Assembly: GCF_024398015.1 (NCBI RefSeq) | Contig: NZ_CP073747.1 | Span: 3,283,001-3,347,000 of the forward strand | Direction of reading: 5' to 3' | DNA: 64,000 bases | Source of the DNA: Kordiimonas sp. SCSIO 12610 | GTDB lineage: Bacteria > Pseudomonadota > Alphaproteobacteria > Sphingomonadales > Kordiimonadaceae | Part shown: positions 44,486 through 54,316 of the stretch, piece after piece | How the letters are laid out: each line of letters opens with the position of its first letter | Position numbering within the stretch: position 1 is the first letter of the stretch | Position numbers and translations under genes: made by a program | The notes under the pieces: model-generated | Told to the model about the DNA's origin: nothing | Databases searched by the model: none | What the model saw: the letters and a program-made list of their open reading frames with translations, nothing else

Positions 44486-45772
44486 ATGGACCATTTTCAA
44501 TACCGTGATGGCAACCTTTTTGCTGAAGATGTCGATTTACGAGAGATTGCTAAAGAGGTTGGAACCCCTGTTTATGTATACTCGAGTGCAACACTGAAAC
44601 GTCATTTCCGTGTCTTTCAAGAGGCTTTTGATGGGTTGGACGCCCTAATATGCTTTGCTGTAAAGGCAAACAGTAACCAGGCTGTCTTGAAAACACTGGC
44701 CCAAGAAGGCTCGGGCGCGGATGTTGTTAGTGGCGGTGAGTTAAAACGCGCGTTACTCGCTGGTATTCCGGCACAAAAAATTGTCTTTTCTGGTGTCGGG
44801 AAAACCCCTGATGAAATGCGTGATGCCCTCAAGGCAAATATCAAGCAATTTAATGTGGAAAGTGAAGCCGAACTGGAAGTTTTAAATGCGGTCGCAGAAG
44901 GAATGGGAATGATTGCACCTGTTTCTGTTCGTGTGAACCCGGATGTGGATGCGAAGACCCACGCTAAAATCTCTACCGGTAAGGCAGAAAACAAATTCGG
45001 TATCCCCTGGGTTCGTGTATCGCGTGTTTACGAACGAATTGCAGAGCTTTCACACCTGAAAGCCGTTGGCGTGGATGTCCATATTGGTTCGCAGTTAACG
45101 GACCTGGGGCCTTTCGAGGCTGCGTTCAAAAAGGTGGTGGATCTTGTGAAAAACCTTCGGGTACAAGGCCACGATATTCAACACATCGATTTGGGCGGTG
45201 GACTTGGCATTCCCTATGATCCAGAAGAAGAAACACCACCATCGCCCGGTGCTTACGGCGCAATGATTGGTAAGGTTCTGGGTGACCTCGATTGTAGTAT
45301 TATCTTGGAACCTGGTCGTTTGATTGCCGGAAATGCAGGCATTCTATTGACGTCAATGCTTTATGAAAAAGAGAGTGAGAATAAGGTCTTTTATATCTTA
45401 GACGCGGCCATGAATGACCTATCGCGGCCGGCTATGTATGACGCATACCATGATATTATCCCGGTTAAAGAACCATCAAATGTAGGTAGCGATCAAAGCA
45501 ATCTGGTTTCCGCTGATTTTGTAGGGCCCGTTTGTGAAACAGGCGATACATTTGCAAAATCAAGAACAACCAGTCCTATGATGGCTGGTGATTTGGCGGT
45601 TATTAAATCAGCGGGCGCATACGGGGCCGTTATGGCATCTACCTATAATAGCAGAGCACTTATTCCAGAAGTATTAGTGAGCGAAGATAAATTCTCAGTA
45701 ATTCGTAAGCGTCAAAGCATTGAAGATTTGATTAATCTGGATCAAGTTCCTGATTGGCTCGCAGAGGAATAA
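44486..45772 (+). CDS. lysA: diaminopimelate decarboxylase
   Basis: A 428-residue PLP enzyme making lysine from meso-diaminopimelate. The PLP lysine is K60 in C-F-A-V-K-A-N-S-N; V-D-V-H-I-G-S-Q near 194-201, D-L-G-G-G-L-G near 233-239, E-P-G-R-L near 275 and C-E-T-G-D near 351 are conserved. Follows lptM by 42 bases. Its last 31 bases overlap the convergent cpdR gene. Confidence 0.96.
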   Translation: MDHFQYRDGNLFAEDVDLREIAKEVGTPVYVYSSATLKRHFRVFQEAFDGLDALICFAVKANSNQAVLKTLAQEGSGADVVSGGELKRALLAGIPAQKIVFSGVGKTPDEMRDALKANIKQFNVESEAELEVLNAVAEGMGMIAPVSVRVNPDVDAKTHAKISTGKAENKFGIPWVRVSRVYERIAELSHLKAVGVDVHIGSQLTDLGPFEAAFKKVVDLVKNLRVQGHDIQHIDLGGGLGIPYDPEEETPPSPGAYGAMIGKVLGDLDCSIILEPGRLIAGNAGILLTSMLYEKESENKVFYILDAAMNDLSRPAMYDAYHDIIPVKEPSNVGSDQSNLVSADFVGPVCETGDTFAKSRTTSPMMAGDLAVIKSAGAYGAVMASTYNSRALIPEVLVSEDKFSVIRKRQSIEDLINLDQVPDWLAEE

Positions 45773-46170
45773 GCTGGCTTTTTGGCAGCATACGCTTCCT
45801 TACGGGCGCGGGCTTGCTCAAGCGCGTTTGTAATTTTAGTCAAAAGCTGTTCCATATTAAACGGCTTTAGCATCAAACCATCGATCAAAGCTGATAAATT
45901 GTGGGCGCGGCGATGCTCGTCTGCATATCCGGTCATAAGTATAATAGGCAGGTCAGGGTAGTCAGCTTTGATTTTTAAAGCTAACGAAATGCCATCCATG
46001 GCTGGCATAACAATATCGCTCAAGACAAGATCAAATCCTTCATCGAAAAGCGTTTCAATCGCCATAAGACCATCTTCTGCTTCAACAACAGTATGACCAT
46101 GCATCGTTAGCACGCGAGAAACAAATTCACGCACTGATGGATCATCTTCAGCTATAAGTATATGGGCCAA
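45742..46170 (-). CDS. cpdR: CpdR-like single-domain response regulator
   Basis: A 142-residue receiver domain with no output domain: acidic pair D9/D10 (A-E-D-D), phosphorylation site D52 (L-S-D-I-V-M-P), T80 (L-M-T-G-Y-A) and K102 (K-P-F). The A-E-D-D-P-S-V-R-E-F-V start and the M-D-G-I-S-L-A-L run fit CpdR, which in Caulobacter controls ClpXP proteolysis in the cell cycle. A polar tail follows. Its 3' end overlaps lysA. Confidence 0.87.
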   Translation of the reverse strand: MAHILIAEDDPSVREFVSRVLTMHGHTVVEAEDGLMAIETLFDEGFDLVLSDIVMPAMDGISLALKIKADYPDLPIILMTGYADEHRRAHNLSALIDGLMLKPFNMEQLLTKITNALEQARARKEAYAAKKPAYSSASQSGT

Positions 46171-46436
46171 ACCACACCCCTCTATTACTACTCATTCCAT
46201 AAACACAAGTTTTCTATCTGATTTTGACCATCATATCTGATTGATCACAACAATTATCGAGTTTTGGTCAGATTTGGATACAATAAGATTAAAATATCAT
46301 GCTTTTAAGCATGAATATTACAAAATATCCAATATCACTGTGTAAAATGCTAATCTGAGGCTTATCCCATTGAAACGATTCGGGTAATTCTACATCGATC
46401 TCAATGAATCTAAATTCGGAGTTTCACGAAGGACCT
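46171..46436 (-). promoter_or_regulatory. cpdR upstream region with TTGTGATCAA motif and palindrome
   Basis: No gene fits. TTGATCACAA (46241-46250; TTGTGATCAA on the minus strand) lies about 72 bases upstream of the cpdR start and matches the tandem motif at the TonB receptor. CATGCTT-TT-AAGCATG (46298-46313) is an almost perfect palindrome. Either could be an operator. Confidence 0.4.
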
Positions 46437-47495
46437 TTAGCTATATTCAGCACGAGCCGAAGATTTCGACCCTTCAATCACCTTTACAACAGCACGGACA
46501 ACCCCCTGTGGAACAGGTGACAAACTTGTTTCAAAATTAAGTTTAGCCCCACGAGTTATAATCGAACCTTTAGGCTCATGAATCCAGTTTTGAATAACAC
46601 GTCCTCTATTATCCAGTACCTGTAACTCCAGTTTTGGGACCGAGGCAGCTCTTCTACTTTTGTTTTCAACAAACCCGCGTACCATAAGTGTTTGCGTACC
46701 ATCAATAACTTCAAGTGTTGGAGGGGGTATAATATAAGCCTCTAAACGGGTTACTTCCTCAGTGATAGGCGGGGTTAAAACCTCACCCTCTTTTGGCCGA
46801 AATTGCTCTGTATAGTCAGCGCTTTCAGCGGAAGCGTATAACGCATTAGCCGCAGGGAAAATTGAAATAACGCCGTCTTTAAACATTACAAAGGTAAGGA
46901 TTATCGATATCCAAAGAGCAACCAATGCCGCCCAACCCATCGTTACAAAACGTCGTTTACGAGCCTCTGTTTGCTGCGCATAGCCCTTACGCTGTTCAGC
47001 GCGTCTGCGCGCTAGAAAATCATCTTCGTCAACAACATCGTCAACGGTCGCGAAGTCATCTTCAAGATCTGAGCCCTCCAGGCCCGCCTTTATATTCGCG
47101 ATAAAGTCGGTTGCTTGTTCTGCGACTGATTGCTCACCATCAACGACATTATCGCTATTGGTGACTTCATCCGCCGTAACCTTATGCGCTGTTTCTTCAT
47201 CAACGGAATCGTCTTCTGCATCTACGGTAATTTCGTAATCTTCAGTTTCAGAAATTTCTGTATCGGGCGTTTGGGATAAGTCAGCACTATTAGCATGTAC
47301 TGGATTGGTCGCTTGCTGGGCCTCGACGTCGTCGACGGCTGCTGCAAGCGAAACCTGATTTGGTTTAAAAACATCAGCAGATGTTGCATGCCATATATGC
47401 TTGCAATTTGCGCATCGCACCTTGCGGCCCGTATCGGAAACAGCGCCGGCCGGTATTTTGAATTTTGCTTCACATGATGGGCACTCTAATATCAT
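46437..47495 (-). CDS. MJ0042-type zinc-ribbon protein with DUF3426-like C-terminus
   Basis: A 352-residue membrane protein. The N-terminal zinc ribbon has C5-P-S-C8 and C28-A-N-C31, as in MJ0042 / zf-ribbon families. Then a long acidic linker (about 60-170), a transmembrane helix (about 191-211) and a periplasmic DUF3426-like domain with V-x-G-F-V-E-N-K near 265-275. Upstream of ftsEX and transcribed the other way, as in other alphaproteobacteria. Function not established. Confidence 0.85.
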   Translation of the reverse strand: MILECPSCEAKFKIPAGAVSDTGRKVRCANCKHIWHATSADVFKPNQVSLAAAVDDVEAQQATNPVHANSADLSQTPDTEISETEDYEITVDAEDDSVDEETAHKVTADEVTNSDNVVDGEQSVAEQATDFIANIKAGLEGSDLEDDFATVDDVVDEDDFLARRRAEQRKGYAQQTEARKRRFVTMGWAALVALWISIILTFVMFKDGVISIFPAANALYASAESADYTEQFRPKEGEVLTPPITEEVTRLEAYIIPPPTLEVIDGTQTLMVRGFVENKSRRAASVPKLELQVLDNRGRVIQNWIHEPKGSIITRGAKLNFETSLSPVPQGVVRAVVKVIEGSKSSARAEYS

Positions 47496-47713
47496 GTCAC
47501 AATCTGCTTTTGTTTCACTTACGAAATAAAAATCTTATTTAAACAATATATATACTAAGATTAGTGGGTATATAGTTAATAAAACCAAAAAACAGATATT
47601 TTTTTATTTTGATATTTCCATACTGGACTGCAACAAGTCCTGTGTGTAATTTTACCATCAAAATGGCAAAACTATTATGCGCTATCTCGTGCATATCTGG
47701 AACTTTGGGCACA

Positions 47714-48466
47714 ATGATAACCTTTGAAAATGTTGGAATGCGATATGGCATGGGGGCCGAAGTTCTTCGTGACATAAATTTTTCGCTCGACAAAGGCTCA
47801 TTTCATTTTTTAACCGGGCCCTCAGGTGCGGGAAAAACAACATTACTGAAACTGATGTACCTTGCACATCGCCCTTCCAGAGGGCTAATGCACTTTTTTA
47901 ATAAAGACATGGCAACATTAGAACGACAGGACTTCCCCAGATTGCGCCGCCGCATTGGCGTTGTCTTTCAAGATTTTCGCCTGTTTGACCATTTGAGTGC
48001 CTTTGACAATGTTGCCCTGCCCCTGTTGATCAAGGGCGCCAAAAAGGCTGATATCGCGAGCCATGTTGAAGAATTGCTATCCTGGGTCGACCTTGAAGAA
48101 CGCATGCATGCACGCCCTGCAACGCTTTCGGGCGGCGAAAAACAGCGCGTCGCAATTGCCAGAGCAGTTATAAATAAACCCGACCTACTTGTCGCAGATG
48201 AACCAACAGGCAATGTTGACCCTGCAATGTCCAGAAAGCTTATGCATCTGTTCATCGAACTTAATAAGATCGGGACAACGATTGTTGTGGCTACACATGA
48301 CGAAGAACTCGTTAAGGATGTTGGCGCGCCTATCCTCAAACTTGCAAATGGCGAATTAGAACAATTGCCGGGTGCCAAAGCGCTAACCGACCCTGCGCCC
48401 AATAATCAGAGTAATTCAGCTAATAAAAACCTGCCATCAGACCCTTCTGAAGGAGAAGACGGTTGA
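47714..48466 (+). CDS. ftsE: cell division ATP-binding protein FtsE
   Basis: A 250-residue ABC ATPase that with FtsX regulates peptidoglycan hydrolases at the septum. Walker A G-P-S-G-A-G-K-T-T (35-43), signature L-S-G-G-E-K-Q-R and Walker B L-L-V-A-D-E-P-T-G-N. The C-terminal polar tail (from about 225) is longer than in E. coli. The ATG at 47714 matches the family M-I-x-F-x-N-V start; the open frame from 47609 is rejected. Confidence 0.95.
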   Translation: MITFENVGMRYGMGAEVLRDINFSLDKGSFHFLTGPSGAGKTTLLKLMYLAHRPSRGLMHFFNKDMATLERQDFPRLRRRIGVVFQDFRLFDHLSAFDNVALPLLIKGAKKADIASHVEELLSWVDLEERMHARPATLSGGEKQRVAIARAVINKPDLLVADEPTGNVDPAMSRKLMHLFIELNKIGTTIVVATHDEELVKDVGAPILKLANGELEQLPGAKALTDPAPNNQSNSANKNLPSDPSEGEDG

Positions 48467-49341
48467 TTGGTTCCAAGATAGATTTTCTACCAAATGGCAA
48501 ACAAGGCGAAGGCCTGTTGCCATGGGTAATCGCCGTTATGCTATTTTTAAGCACATTAGCACTCGTTTCAGCTATTACGCTCGGAAATGGCCTTAACAAC
48601 TGGAGTAGAGGCTTAACAACTTCACTATCTGTTCAAGTGGTCAATGCCAATGAAACAGAGCGCACGCAACAAACCGAACAAGCCATTAAAATGCTTAGGG
48701 CGACGCCTGGTATTGAAAATGCCATTGTCGCCGCTGATGCGAAAGTTTTGGAACTACTCTCACCTTGGCTTGGGGAACTCCCCACTGAAAGCGGTTTACC
48801 CATACCGACACTCATTGAAGTAAACTTAATATCACCTGATAGCGTCAACATTCCGGCACTGAAGCAAAGGTTGACCACCATTTCATCCAATATTCGCTTG
48901 GATGATCATCAGGCCTGGATGCTACAAATTTTTAAACTGGCAAGCACCATCCGGTGGGTTCTCGGCGTTGTTGTTTTCATGATCATACTTTCAACAATTT
49001 CCATTGTTATATTTGGATGTAGAGCAGGGCTTGCAACACATCGGGAAAGTATAGAAATTATTCATATGCTAGGTGCTGAAGATAATATTATCGCCAAAGC
49101 CTTCGATGAACGCTATATGCTGCACGGGCTAAAGGGCGGGGCAATCGGAACCGTCATTGCTGCAATCGTTATGTACCTATTATCTAACTTGGTTGATAGC
49201 CTAGGAGCCGGATTGATATCAGCTATAGTGCCCCAATTTTCGAGCCTGTGGTGGTTAATTTTACTACCGTTTGCGACATGTGTGATTACTATGTTTACAG
49301 CCCGTTTCACGACTAAACGCGCACTAATGGAATTGATGTAA
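48463..49341 (+). CDS. ftsX: cell division protein FtsX
   Basis: A 292-residue permease-like partner of FtsE: N-terminal transmembrane helix (about 17-40), a periplasmic domain to about 160, then three more helices (about 165-190, 220-245 and 260-285). TTG start, supported by an AGGAG box at the right distance and by overlap with the ftsE stop (TTGA), a sign of coupling. Confidence 0.93.
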   Translation: MIGSKIDFLPNGKQGEGLLPWVIAVMLFLSTLALVSAITLGNGLNNWSRGLTTSLSVQVVNANETERTQQTEQAIKMLRATPGIENAIVAADAKVLELLSPWLGELPTESGLPIPTLIEVNLISPDSVNIPALKQRLTTISSNIRLDDHQAWMLQIFKLASTIRWVLGVVVFMIILSTISIVIFGCRAGLATHRESIEIIHMLGAEDNIIAKAFDERYMLHGLKGGAIGTVIAAIVMYLLSNLVDSLGAGLISAIVPQFSSLWWLILLPFATCVITMFTARFTTKRALMELM

Positions 49342-49346
49342 ACCTT

Positions 49347-49982
49347 ATGAAGGGGCCCAGAAAACGCGCTTGGTATCGCACCTTGTATAAAATTATCTTT
49401 TACAGCGGTGCCGCATGGCTGATTGGTTTGGGATTTTTCTATGTAACACTTCCAAAACCAGCGGACATCAACCATGATAATCCACTAAATGCAGAAGCAT
49501 TGATTGTCCTTACAGGTGGAAAAAACCGCCTGGAGACAGCATTAGACATTCTAAAAAAGTACCCCGACAAGCGCTTGCTTATTTCAGGGGTGAACCCAAT
49601 TGTTGAACAATCTGAACTCCGTGCTTTAACCGGCTCAGAAAACACTCTCTTTGATTGCTGTGTTGATATTGATCAAGTTTCCGAGAATACAGCAGCAAAC
49701 GCGGTTGAAGGCTCAAAATGGATTCAAAAAAACAAATTCCAGACTGTCATCATTATCACAGCGGATTATCATATACGCCGCAGCATGATGCTTTTTCAAA
49801 ATCAGGCACCTCAAATTACCTTTACTGGTCACGCTGTTCAAACAGACGCCGACCTCTCGTTTCTTGCGAGGGAGTATAACAAATATCTATTTACCGTGAT
49901 ACAGCTTGCTCTCGGCATCACGCCTAATGTAAGAGTCACTCAAACATCTGCGCTTACCGCATCCTCTATAGTCACCGGATAA
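49347..49982 (+). CDS. DUF218/YdcF family protein
   Basis: A 211-residue membrane-anchored protein: one N-terminal transmembrane helix (about 17-33), then the DUF218 fold with A-L-I-V-L-T-G-G near 50-57, R-L-L-I-S-G near 73-78, T-A-A-N-A near 116-120 and T-A-D-Y-H-I-R-R-S near 143-151. Members (SanA, YdcF, ElyC) act in envelope polysaccharide or lipid metabolism. Typical neighbour of ftsEX in alphaproteobacteria. Five bases after ftsX. Confidence 0.88.
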   Translation: MKGPRKRAWYRTLYKIIFYSGAAWLIGLGFFYVTLPKPADINHDNPLNAEALIVLTGGKNRLETALDILKKYPDKRLLISGVNPIVEQSELRALTGSENTLFDCCVDIDQVSENTAANAVEGSKWIQKNKFQTVIIITADYHIRRSMMLFQNQAPQITFTGHAVQTDADLSFLAREYNKYLFTVIQLALGITPNVRVTQTSALTASSIVTG

Positions 49983-50001
49983 GAAACCTCAGGAATTCCA
50001 T

Positions 50002-50967
50002 ATGGCAAATCAATTTCGCATAGTTGTCGGCATTGGGTTTCTGATGATACTTGGCTATTCTGCGCTTTGGTTCACTGTTGCTTTTGATTTCGAAAAACAA
50101 GCCGCCATCAATTTATCAGGCCTTCGTGAGTTAGGAATTAACGTAACTTACGACGACATATCACTCGGTGGTTTTCCGTATCGCATCACTATCGAAGTTT
50201 CAGATCTTACAATTTCCGATCCTTATGAAGGATATGAATATACAAGCGACAAAACCGAAATTGTCACACATTTGTGGACACCACAACACTATGTATTACA
50301 GGCAGAAAACATCAATGCTTCATTCTTCAATGAGCAAATAAAGATAGAAGATAACTATGCTCGAGCAAGCCTGAGATACACAGAAGATAGTAAAATTATC
50401 ATAGCTGCGGATTCGTACACGACAGATGACCTGAAAATCACACAGGCACCTGATCTGCTCAGAGCTACAGAATTTAATGAATGGCAAATTTTTCTGAGAT
50501 TACATGAGAAACCAGAGGCACCGATAAGTGGCCTTTACGAAGACAGATTTATGGATTTCAAGATTGTACTGAACGGCAAAAAAGGCGACCTTGAAGCAAT
50601 CGGTGGCATTAGTGGGCAGCCAATATTAAGCTGGAATCAGAAAGATTTAACGATATGGCGCAACGCTGGCGGGTTACTGGAATTTGATGCCCTTACTCTT
50701 TCCCTGGGAGGGGCCAAACTCGAGGGCACAGGAAGTTTTACCCTTGATGATCAATTGAAATTACTAGGTTCAATAGGATTTAAAACTCGCCGAAACTTAA
50801 CAGATCAACATATTGCGAGGCTTAACCGTTTTCTAAAGGCCAACAAAATCAATAGCTATCAAGCTACAGCTCAATCCTTGCAAACACCTGTGGGGTTATC
50901 ATTTCAAAATGGCCAAATAGCCATTGGAAATGAAAAGCTATTGACTATCGGCTCTGTTCTCGATTAA
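50002..50967 (+). CDS. DUF2125 domain protein
   Basis: A 321-residue protein anchored by one N-terminal helix (about 7-26) with a long beta-rich extracytoplasmic part containing G-G-F-P-Y-R (53-58), a hallmark of DUF2125. Function unknown, though the fold resembles AsmA-like lipid/envelope proteins. Ends one base before the convergent prephenate dehydrogenase gene. Confidence 0.82.
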   Translation: MANQFRIVVGIGFLMILGYSALWFTVAFDFEKQAAINLSGLRELGINVTYDDISLGGFPYRITIEVSDLTISDPYEGYEYTSDKTEIVTHLWTPQHYVLQAENINASFFNEQIKIEDNYARASLRYTEDSKIIIAADSYTTDDLKITQAPDLLRATEFNEWQIFLRLHEKPEAPISGLYEDRFMDFKIVLNGKKGDLEAIGGISGQPILSWNQKDLTIWRNAGGLLEFDALTLSLGGAKLEGTGSFTLDDQLKLLGSIGFKTRRNLTDQHIARLNRFLKANKINSYQATAQSLQTPVGLSFQNGQIAIGNEKLLTIGSVLD

Positions 50968-51894
50968 TTAATTCTCATTCGAACGACCAAAATCGGCATC
51001 AGCTGTTTCTTGCCCTGCGTCAATAATCTTCCGGCGTATGTCACGAGTTCGCGAAAAAAGGTCAAACAGTGCATCGCCGTCACCCCACCTGATCGCGCGC
51101 TGAAGTGCTGTTAAATCCTCAGAAAATCGACCAAGCATTTCAAGAACCGCCTCTTTATTATTAAGAAACACATCCCTCCACATCGTGGGGTCAGATGCAG
51201 CGATCCGGGTAAAATCGCGAAAACCACCTGCTGAATATTTAATAACCTCTGACCTTGTCACCGCCTCAAGATCAGAAGCAGTTCCAACAATATTATAAGC
51301 GATCAAGTGTGGAACATGGGATGTGATCGCGAGAACAAGGTCATGATGCTCGGCGTCCATAATCTCAACCTTACTTCCGATCGCACGCCAAAAATCCTCT
51401 ACTTTTTGGACGGCCGCATCATCCGTCTGGGTATCTGGCGTCAAAATACACCAACGATCATCAAATAAACTTGCAAAACCAGCAGAGGGGCCTGATTGCT
51501 CAGTCCCTGCAACCGGATGGCCCGGCACCAAATGAACTCCGTCAGGAATAAACGGGGTCAATGCATCCAAAACCGTTTTCTTGACCGAACCAACATCACT
51601 GATAATTGCGCCAGTTTTCAAATTGGCTGAAACAATTTCACCAACGGTGGCAATTACACCAACCGGGATCGCATAAACCACCAAATCCGCATCTTCAACC
51701 GCAAGCCGCGCATCTATTTCATAGACATCTGCCAACGCCAGCGATTTGGCTTCATCAAGGGTTGGCAAATCTTGGTCACATAAAACAAGTGTTTCCGCCA
51801 ACTTACCTCGCTTGATTGCACGAGCTAATGATGATCCAATTAGACCCGCACCAATGATGGTAATTGTATTGAAAATGATTTTTGTCTCACTCAT
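50968..51894 (-). CDS. tyrA: prephenate/arogenate dehydrogenase
   Basis: A 308-residue NAD(P)-dependent dehydrogenase for tyrosine synthesis. Rossmann motif G-A-G-L-I-G-S-S-L near 15-23, S-D-V-G-S-V-K near 98-104, G-H-P-V-A-G-T-E near 123-130 with catalytic His, and H-H-D-L-V-L-A-I-T-S-H-V-P-H near 178-191. Whether it uses prephenate or arogenate cannot be told. Its start overlaps the hisC stop by eight bases, so they form an operon. Confidence 0.94.
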   Translation of the reverse strand: MSETKIIFNTITIIGAGLIGSSLARAIKRGKLAETLVLCDQDLPTLDEAKSLALADVYEIDARLAVEDADLVVYAIPVGVIATVGEIVSANLKTGAIISDVGSVKKTVLDALTPFIPDGVHLVPGHPVAGTEQSGPSAGFASLFDDRWCILTPDTQTDDAAVQKVEDFWRAIGSKVEIMDAEHHDLVLAITSHVPHLIAYNIVGTASDLEAVTRSEVIKYSAGGFRDFTRIAASDPTMWRDVFLNNKEAVLEMLGRFSEDLTALQRAIRWGDGDALFDLFSRTRDIRRKIIDAGQETADADFGRSNEN

Positions 51895-52999
51895 CCGAAG
51901 CCTCGGGCGAGCCGTTCATAAACTCAGTGATCAAATTAACAACAGCACGATTTTGCTCAGGAGTACCCACAGACAGCCTCAAATGAGATGCCAATCCCTG
52001 CCCCGGGAGCCATCGCAAAAGGAAGCCGTTCTTAGTCAGGAATTCATAAGCCAATTCAGCCGTAAATGGCGCCTCTTCTGGAAAACCGATAAGTATAAAA
52101 TTGGTTTGACTAGGTACGACATCCAAACCAAGCGCAACCAGATTGGCCGTTAACCAATCCCGCCATTCAGTATTAAAATCGATGGATGCCTTCAAGTGCT
52201 CTTGGTCTTTAACAGCAGCAACTGCTGCGGGTTGCCCAGGTAAGCATACATTAAACGGCATGCGAATACGGTTCAAAACATCAATGATAGCAGGATCACC
52301 ATATGCCCAACCCACACGAAGCCCCGCCAATGCATACATTTTTGAAAATGTACGGGTCATGATAACATTCTCGGCGCTTTCAACCAGTTTCTCACCCGCA
52401 TGATAATCTTCTGCTGTTACACATTCGGCATAAGCCGCATCAAGCACCAGAATAATATCACTACGCAATCCAGCATGCAGGCGTTCAATTTCACCCCAAT
52501 CCAGATAAGCACCTGTTGGATTGTTTGGATTGTCGACGAAAACCAGTTTTGTGTCCTCACTCACTGCTTCCAGAATACCATCAACATCCGCAGCCCAGTT
52601 TTTATTTGGAATAGCAATACCTGTTGCACCGACCGCCTGTGTCTGAATTGGATACACCATGAAGCCATATTGGCTATAGATCACTTCGTCACCAGGACCC
52701 GCATATGCATGGATTAAAAGCGTGAGAATATCATCTGACCCTGCACCACAAACAATTTTATCCGCATCCAAGTTATAGACTTCTGCGATTGCCTCTCGAA
52801 GTTCATTCGATCCGGCATCCGGATAACGCATCAACTCATCAGCAGCATCTTTGTAAGCTTCAATTGCATGAGGGCTCGCACCATACACTGACTCGTTAGA
52901 GGACAGTTTAACCGTTTTCTCGATACCATCAACCTTCGCGCGGCCAGGCACATAAGCCGCAAGGTCCAATATCCATTCGTGAGCTTTCGGTGAAGCCAT
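51887..52999 (-). CDS. hisC: histidinol-phosphate aminotransferase
   Basis: A 370-residue class I/II PLP aminotransferase. L-S-S-N-E-S near 32-37, the PLP lysine K220 (R-T-F-S-K-M-Y-A-L-A-G-L-R-V-G-W) and D187-A-A-Y are family marks. Paired with tyrA, it may also transaminate aromatic 2-oxo acids. Start chosen at 52999 because AAAGGG lies eight bases before it; ATG at 53005 is too close to the box. Confidence 0.94.
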   Translation of the reverse strand: MASPKAHEWILDLAAYVPGRAKVDGIEKTVKLSSNESVYGASPHAIEAYKDAADELMRYPDAGSNELREAIAEVYNLDADKIVCGAGSDDILTLLIHAYAGPGDEVIYSQYGFMVYPIQTQAVGATGIAIPNKNWAADVDGILEAVSEDTKLVFVDNPNNPTGAYLDWGEIERLHAGLRSDIILVLDAAYAECVTAEDYHAGEKLVESAENVIMTRTFSKMYALAGLRVGWAYGDPAIIDVLNRIRMPFNVCLPGQPAAVAAVKDQEHLKASIDFNTEWRDWLTANLVALGLDVVPSQTNFILIGFPEEAPFTAELAYEFLTKNGFLLRWLPGQGLASHLRLSVGTPEQNRAVVNLITEFMNGSPEASDE

Positions 53000-53037
53000 G
53001 GTCATACCCTTTACAAACAAAACAGAAAAATATTAAG

Positions 53038-53079
53038 GCGCTTTAGCATTAATCGAATGAAACTTCAAAACTAAAGCAC
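53038..53079 (-). promoter_or_regulatory. 9-bp inverted repeat upstream of hisC
   Basis: GCGCTTTAG and CTAAAGCAC pair with one G-T wobble across 24 bases, 39 bases upstream of the hisC start. It could form an RNA leader structure or an operator; I do not see a histidine leader peptide or the SAM-II riboswitch consensus in either direction. Confidence 0.35.
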
Positions 53080-53180
53080 GCAACAATCCAGACTTTTCTT
53101 GATTGATCCATCAACAATCAATGATATACCACCGAATAGATGATATGACCTTTATCATCCACAAGACTTAGGAAGCCAAC

Positions 53181-54314
53181 TTGACTATTTCTAATGACAA
53201 TCTTGCTGAACTATTTAAGGCTAATCCGTTGCTGCTCGACTGCGGCGCGGCACTAAGCCCTGTCAATGTTGCTTATGAAACCTACGGAACTTTAAACGCA
53301 GAAAAATCGAATGCCATATTGATTTGCCATGCTCTTACAGGCGATCAATATGTTGCCAGCCCTCATCCATTGACAAAAAAACCGGGATGGTGGTCAAGAA
53401 TAGTTGGTCCCAAGAAAATAATCGATACAGACAAATATTTCGTAATTTGCTCAAACGTTCTCGGCAGTTGTATGGGAACAACAGGCCCGTCCAGTATCAA
53501 TCCAAAAACTGACAAAGAATGGTGCCTTGATTTTCCGGTTATAACCATTCGTGATATGGTCAAGGTTCAAGCAGAATTAATAAGCCATTTGGGAATAGAT
53601 ACACTTTTCGCCGTAATTGGTGGATCAATGGGCGGCATGCAAGTTCTAGAGTGGCTTGCCAACTATCCAAAACGCTTAAATTCAGCAATTGCTCTTGCCA
53701 CTACCGCGAAACATACAGCACAAAATATTGCTTTCCATGAAGTCGGTCGGCAATCAATAATGGCAGATGCAAACTGGAATGGTGGACAGTATTACGGCCA
53801 AAAAGAATTACCTGGAAAAGGACTTTCCGTTGCCCGTATGACCGCTCATATAACGTATCTGTCTGAGGATGCATTAACGCGGAAATTTGGACGCAACCTT
53901 CAGGAGCGCGACGCCGTGACCTTTGGGTTCGATGCCGACTTTCAGGTTGAAAGCTATTTACGACATCAGGGCTTTACGTTCATCGACCGGTTTGACGCAA
54001 ATAGTTATTTGTACATCACTCGTGCCATGGACTATCTCGATATTGCTGGCCGACATAACAATCGCCTGGCAGAGGCCTTTCAGCATGCAAAACATGTAAA
54101 ATGCTGTGTCATTAGCTTCACAAGTGACTGGCTCTATCCAACAGCAGAAAACAAACAGATTGTGCATGCTTTAAATGCATCTGGTGTGCCTGTTAGTTTT
54201 GCAGAGATTGATTCGCCCCACGGTCACGACTCTTTCCTCCTGGATTTGCCGGAAATGGACAAAATGCTCGATGGCTTTATCAAAAGCTGCGCCCAATCAG
54301 CGGGGTTTAACTGA
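53181..54314 (+). CDS. metX: homoserine O-acetyltransferase MetX
   Basis: A 377-residue alpha/beta hydrolase that activates homoserine for methionine synthesis (succinyl-CoA use is possible in this family). The catalytic triad is visible: S149 (G-G-S-M-G-G-M), D316 (S-D-W-L-Y-P) and H349 (G-H-D-S-F). TTG start with an AGGAAG box. metW follows after two bases, a widespread alpha/beta-proteobacterial pair. Confidence 0.95.
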   Translation: MTISNDNLAELFKANPLLLDCGAALSPVNVAYETYGTLNAEKSNAILICHALTGDQYVASPHPLTKKPGWWSRIVGPKKIIDTDKYFVICSNVLGSCMGTTGPSSINPKTDKEWCLDFPVITIRDMVKVQAELISHLGIDTLFAVIGGSMGGMQVLEWLANYPKRLNSAIALATTAKHTAQNIAFHEVGRQSIMADANWNGGQYYGQKELPGKGLSVARMTAHITYLSEDALTRKFGRNLQERDAVTFGFDADFQVESYLRHQGFTFIDRFDANSYLYITRAMDYLDIAGRHNNRLAEAFQHAKHVKCCVISFTSDWLYPTAENKQIVHALNASGVPVSFAEIDSPHGHDSFLLDLPEMDKMLDGFIKSCAQSAGFN

Positions 54315-54316
54315 TC

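Noticed and set aside
53021-53180. SAM-II riboswitch upstream of metX
   Set aside because: Common upstream of met genes in alphaproteobacteria, but the conserved pseudoknot sequence was not found on either strand of this gap.
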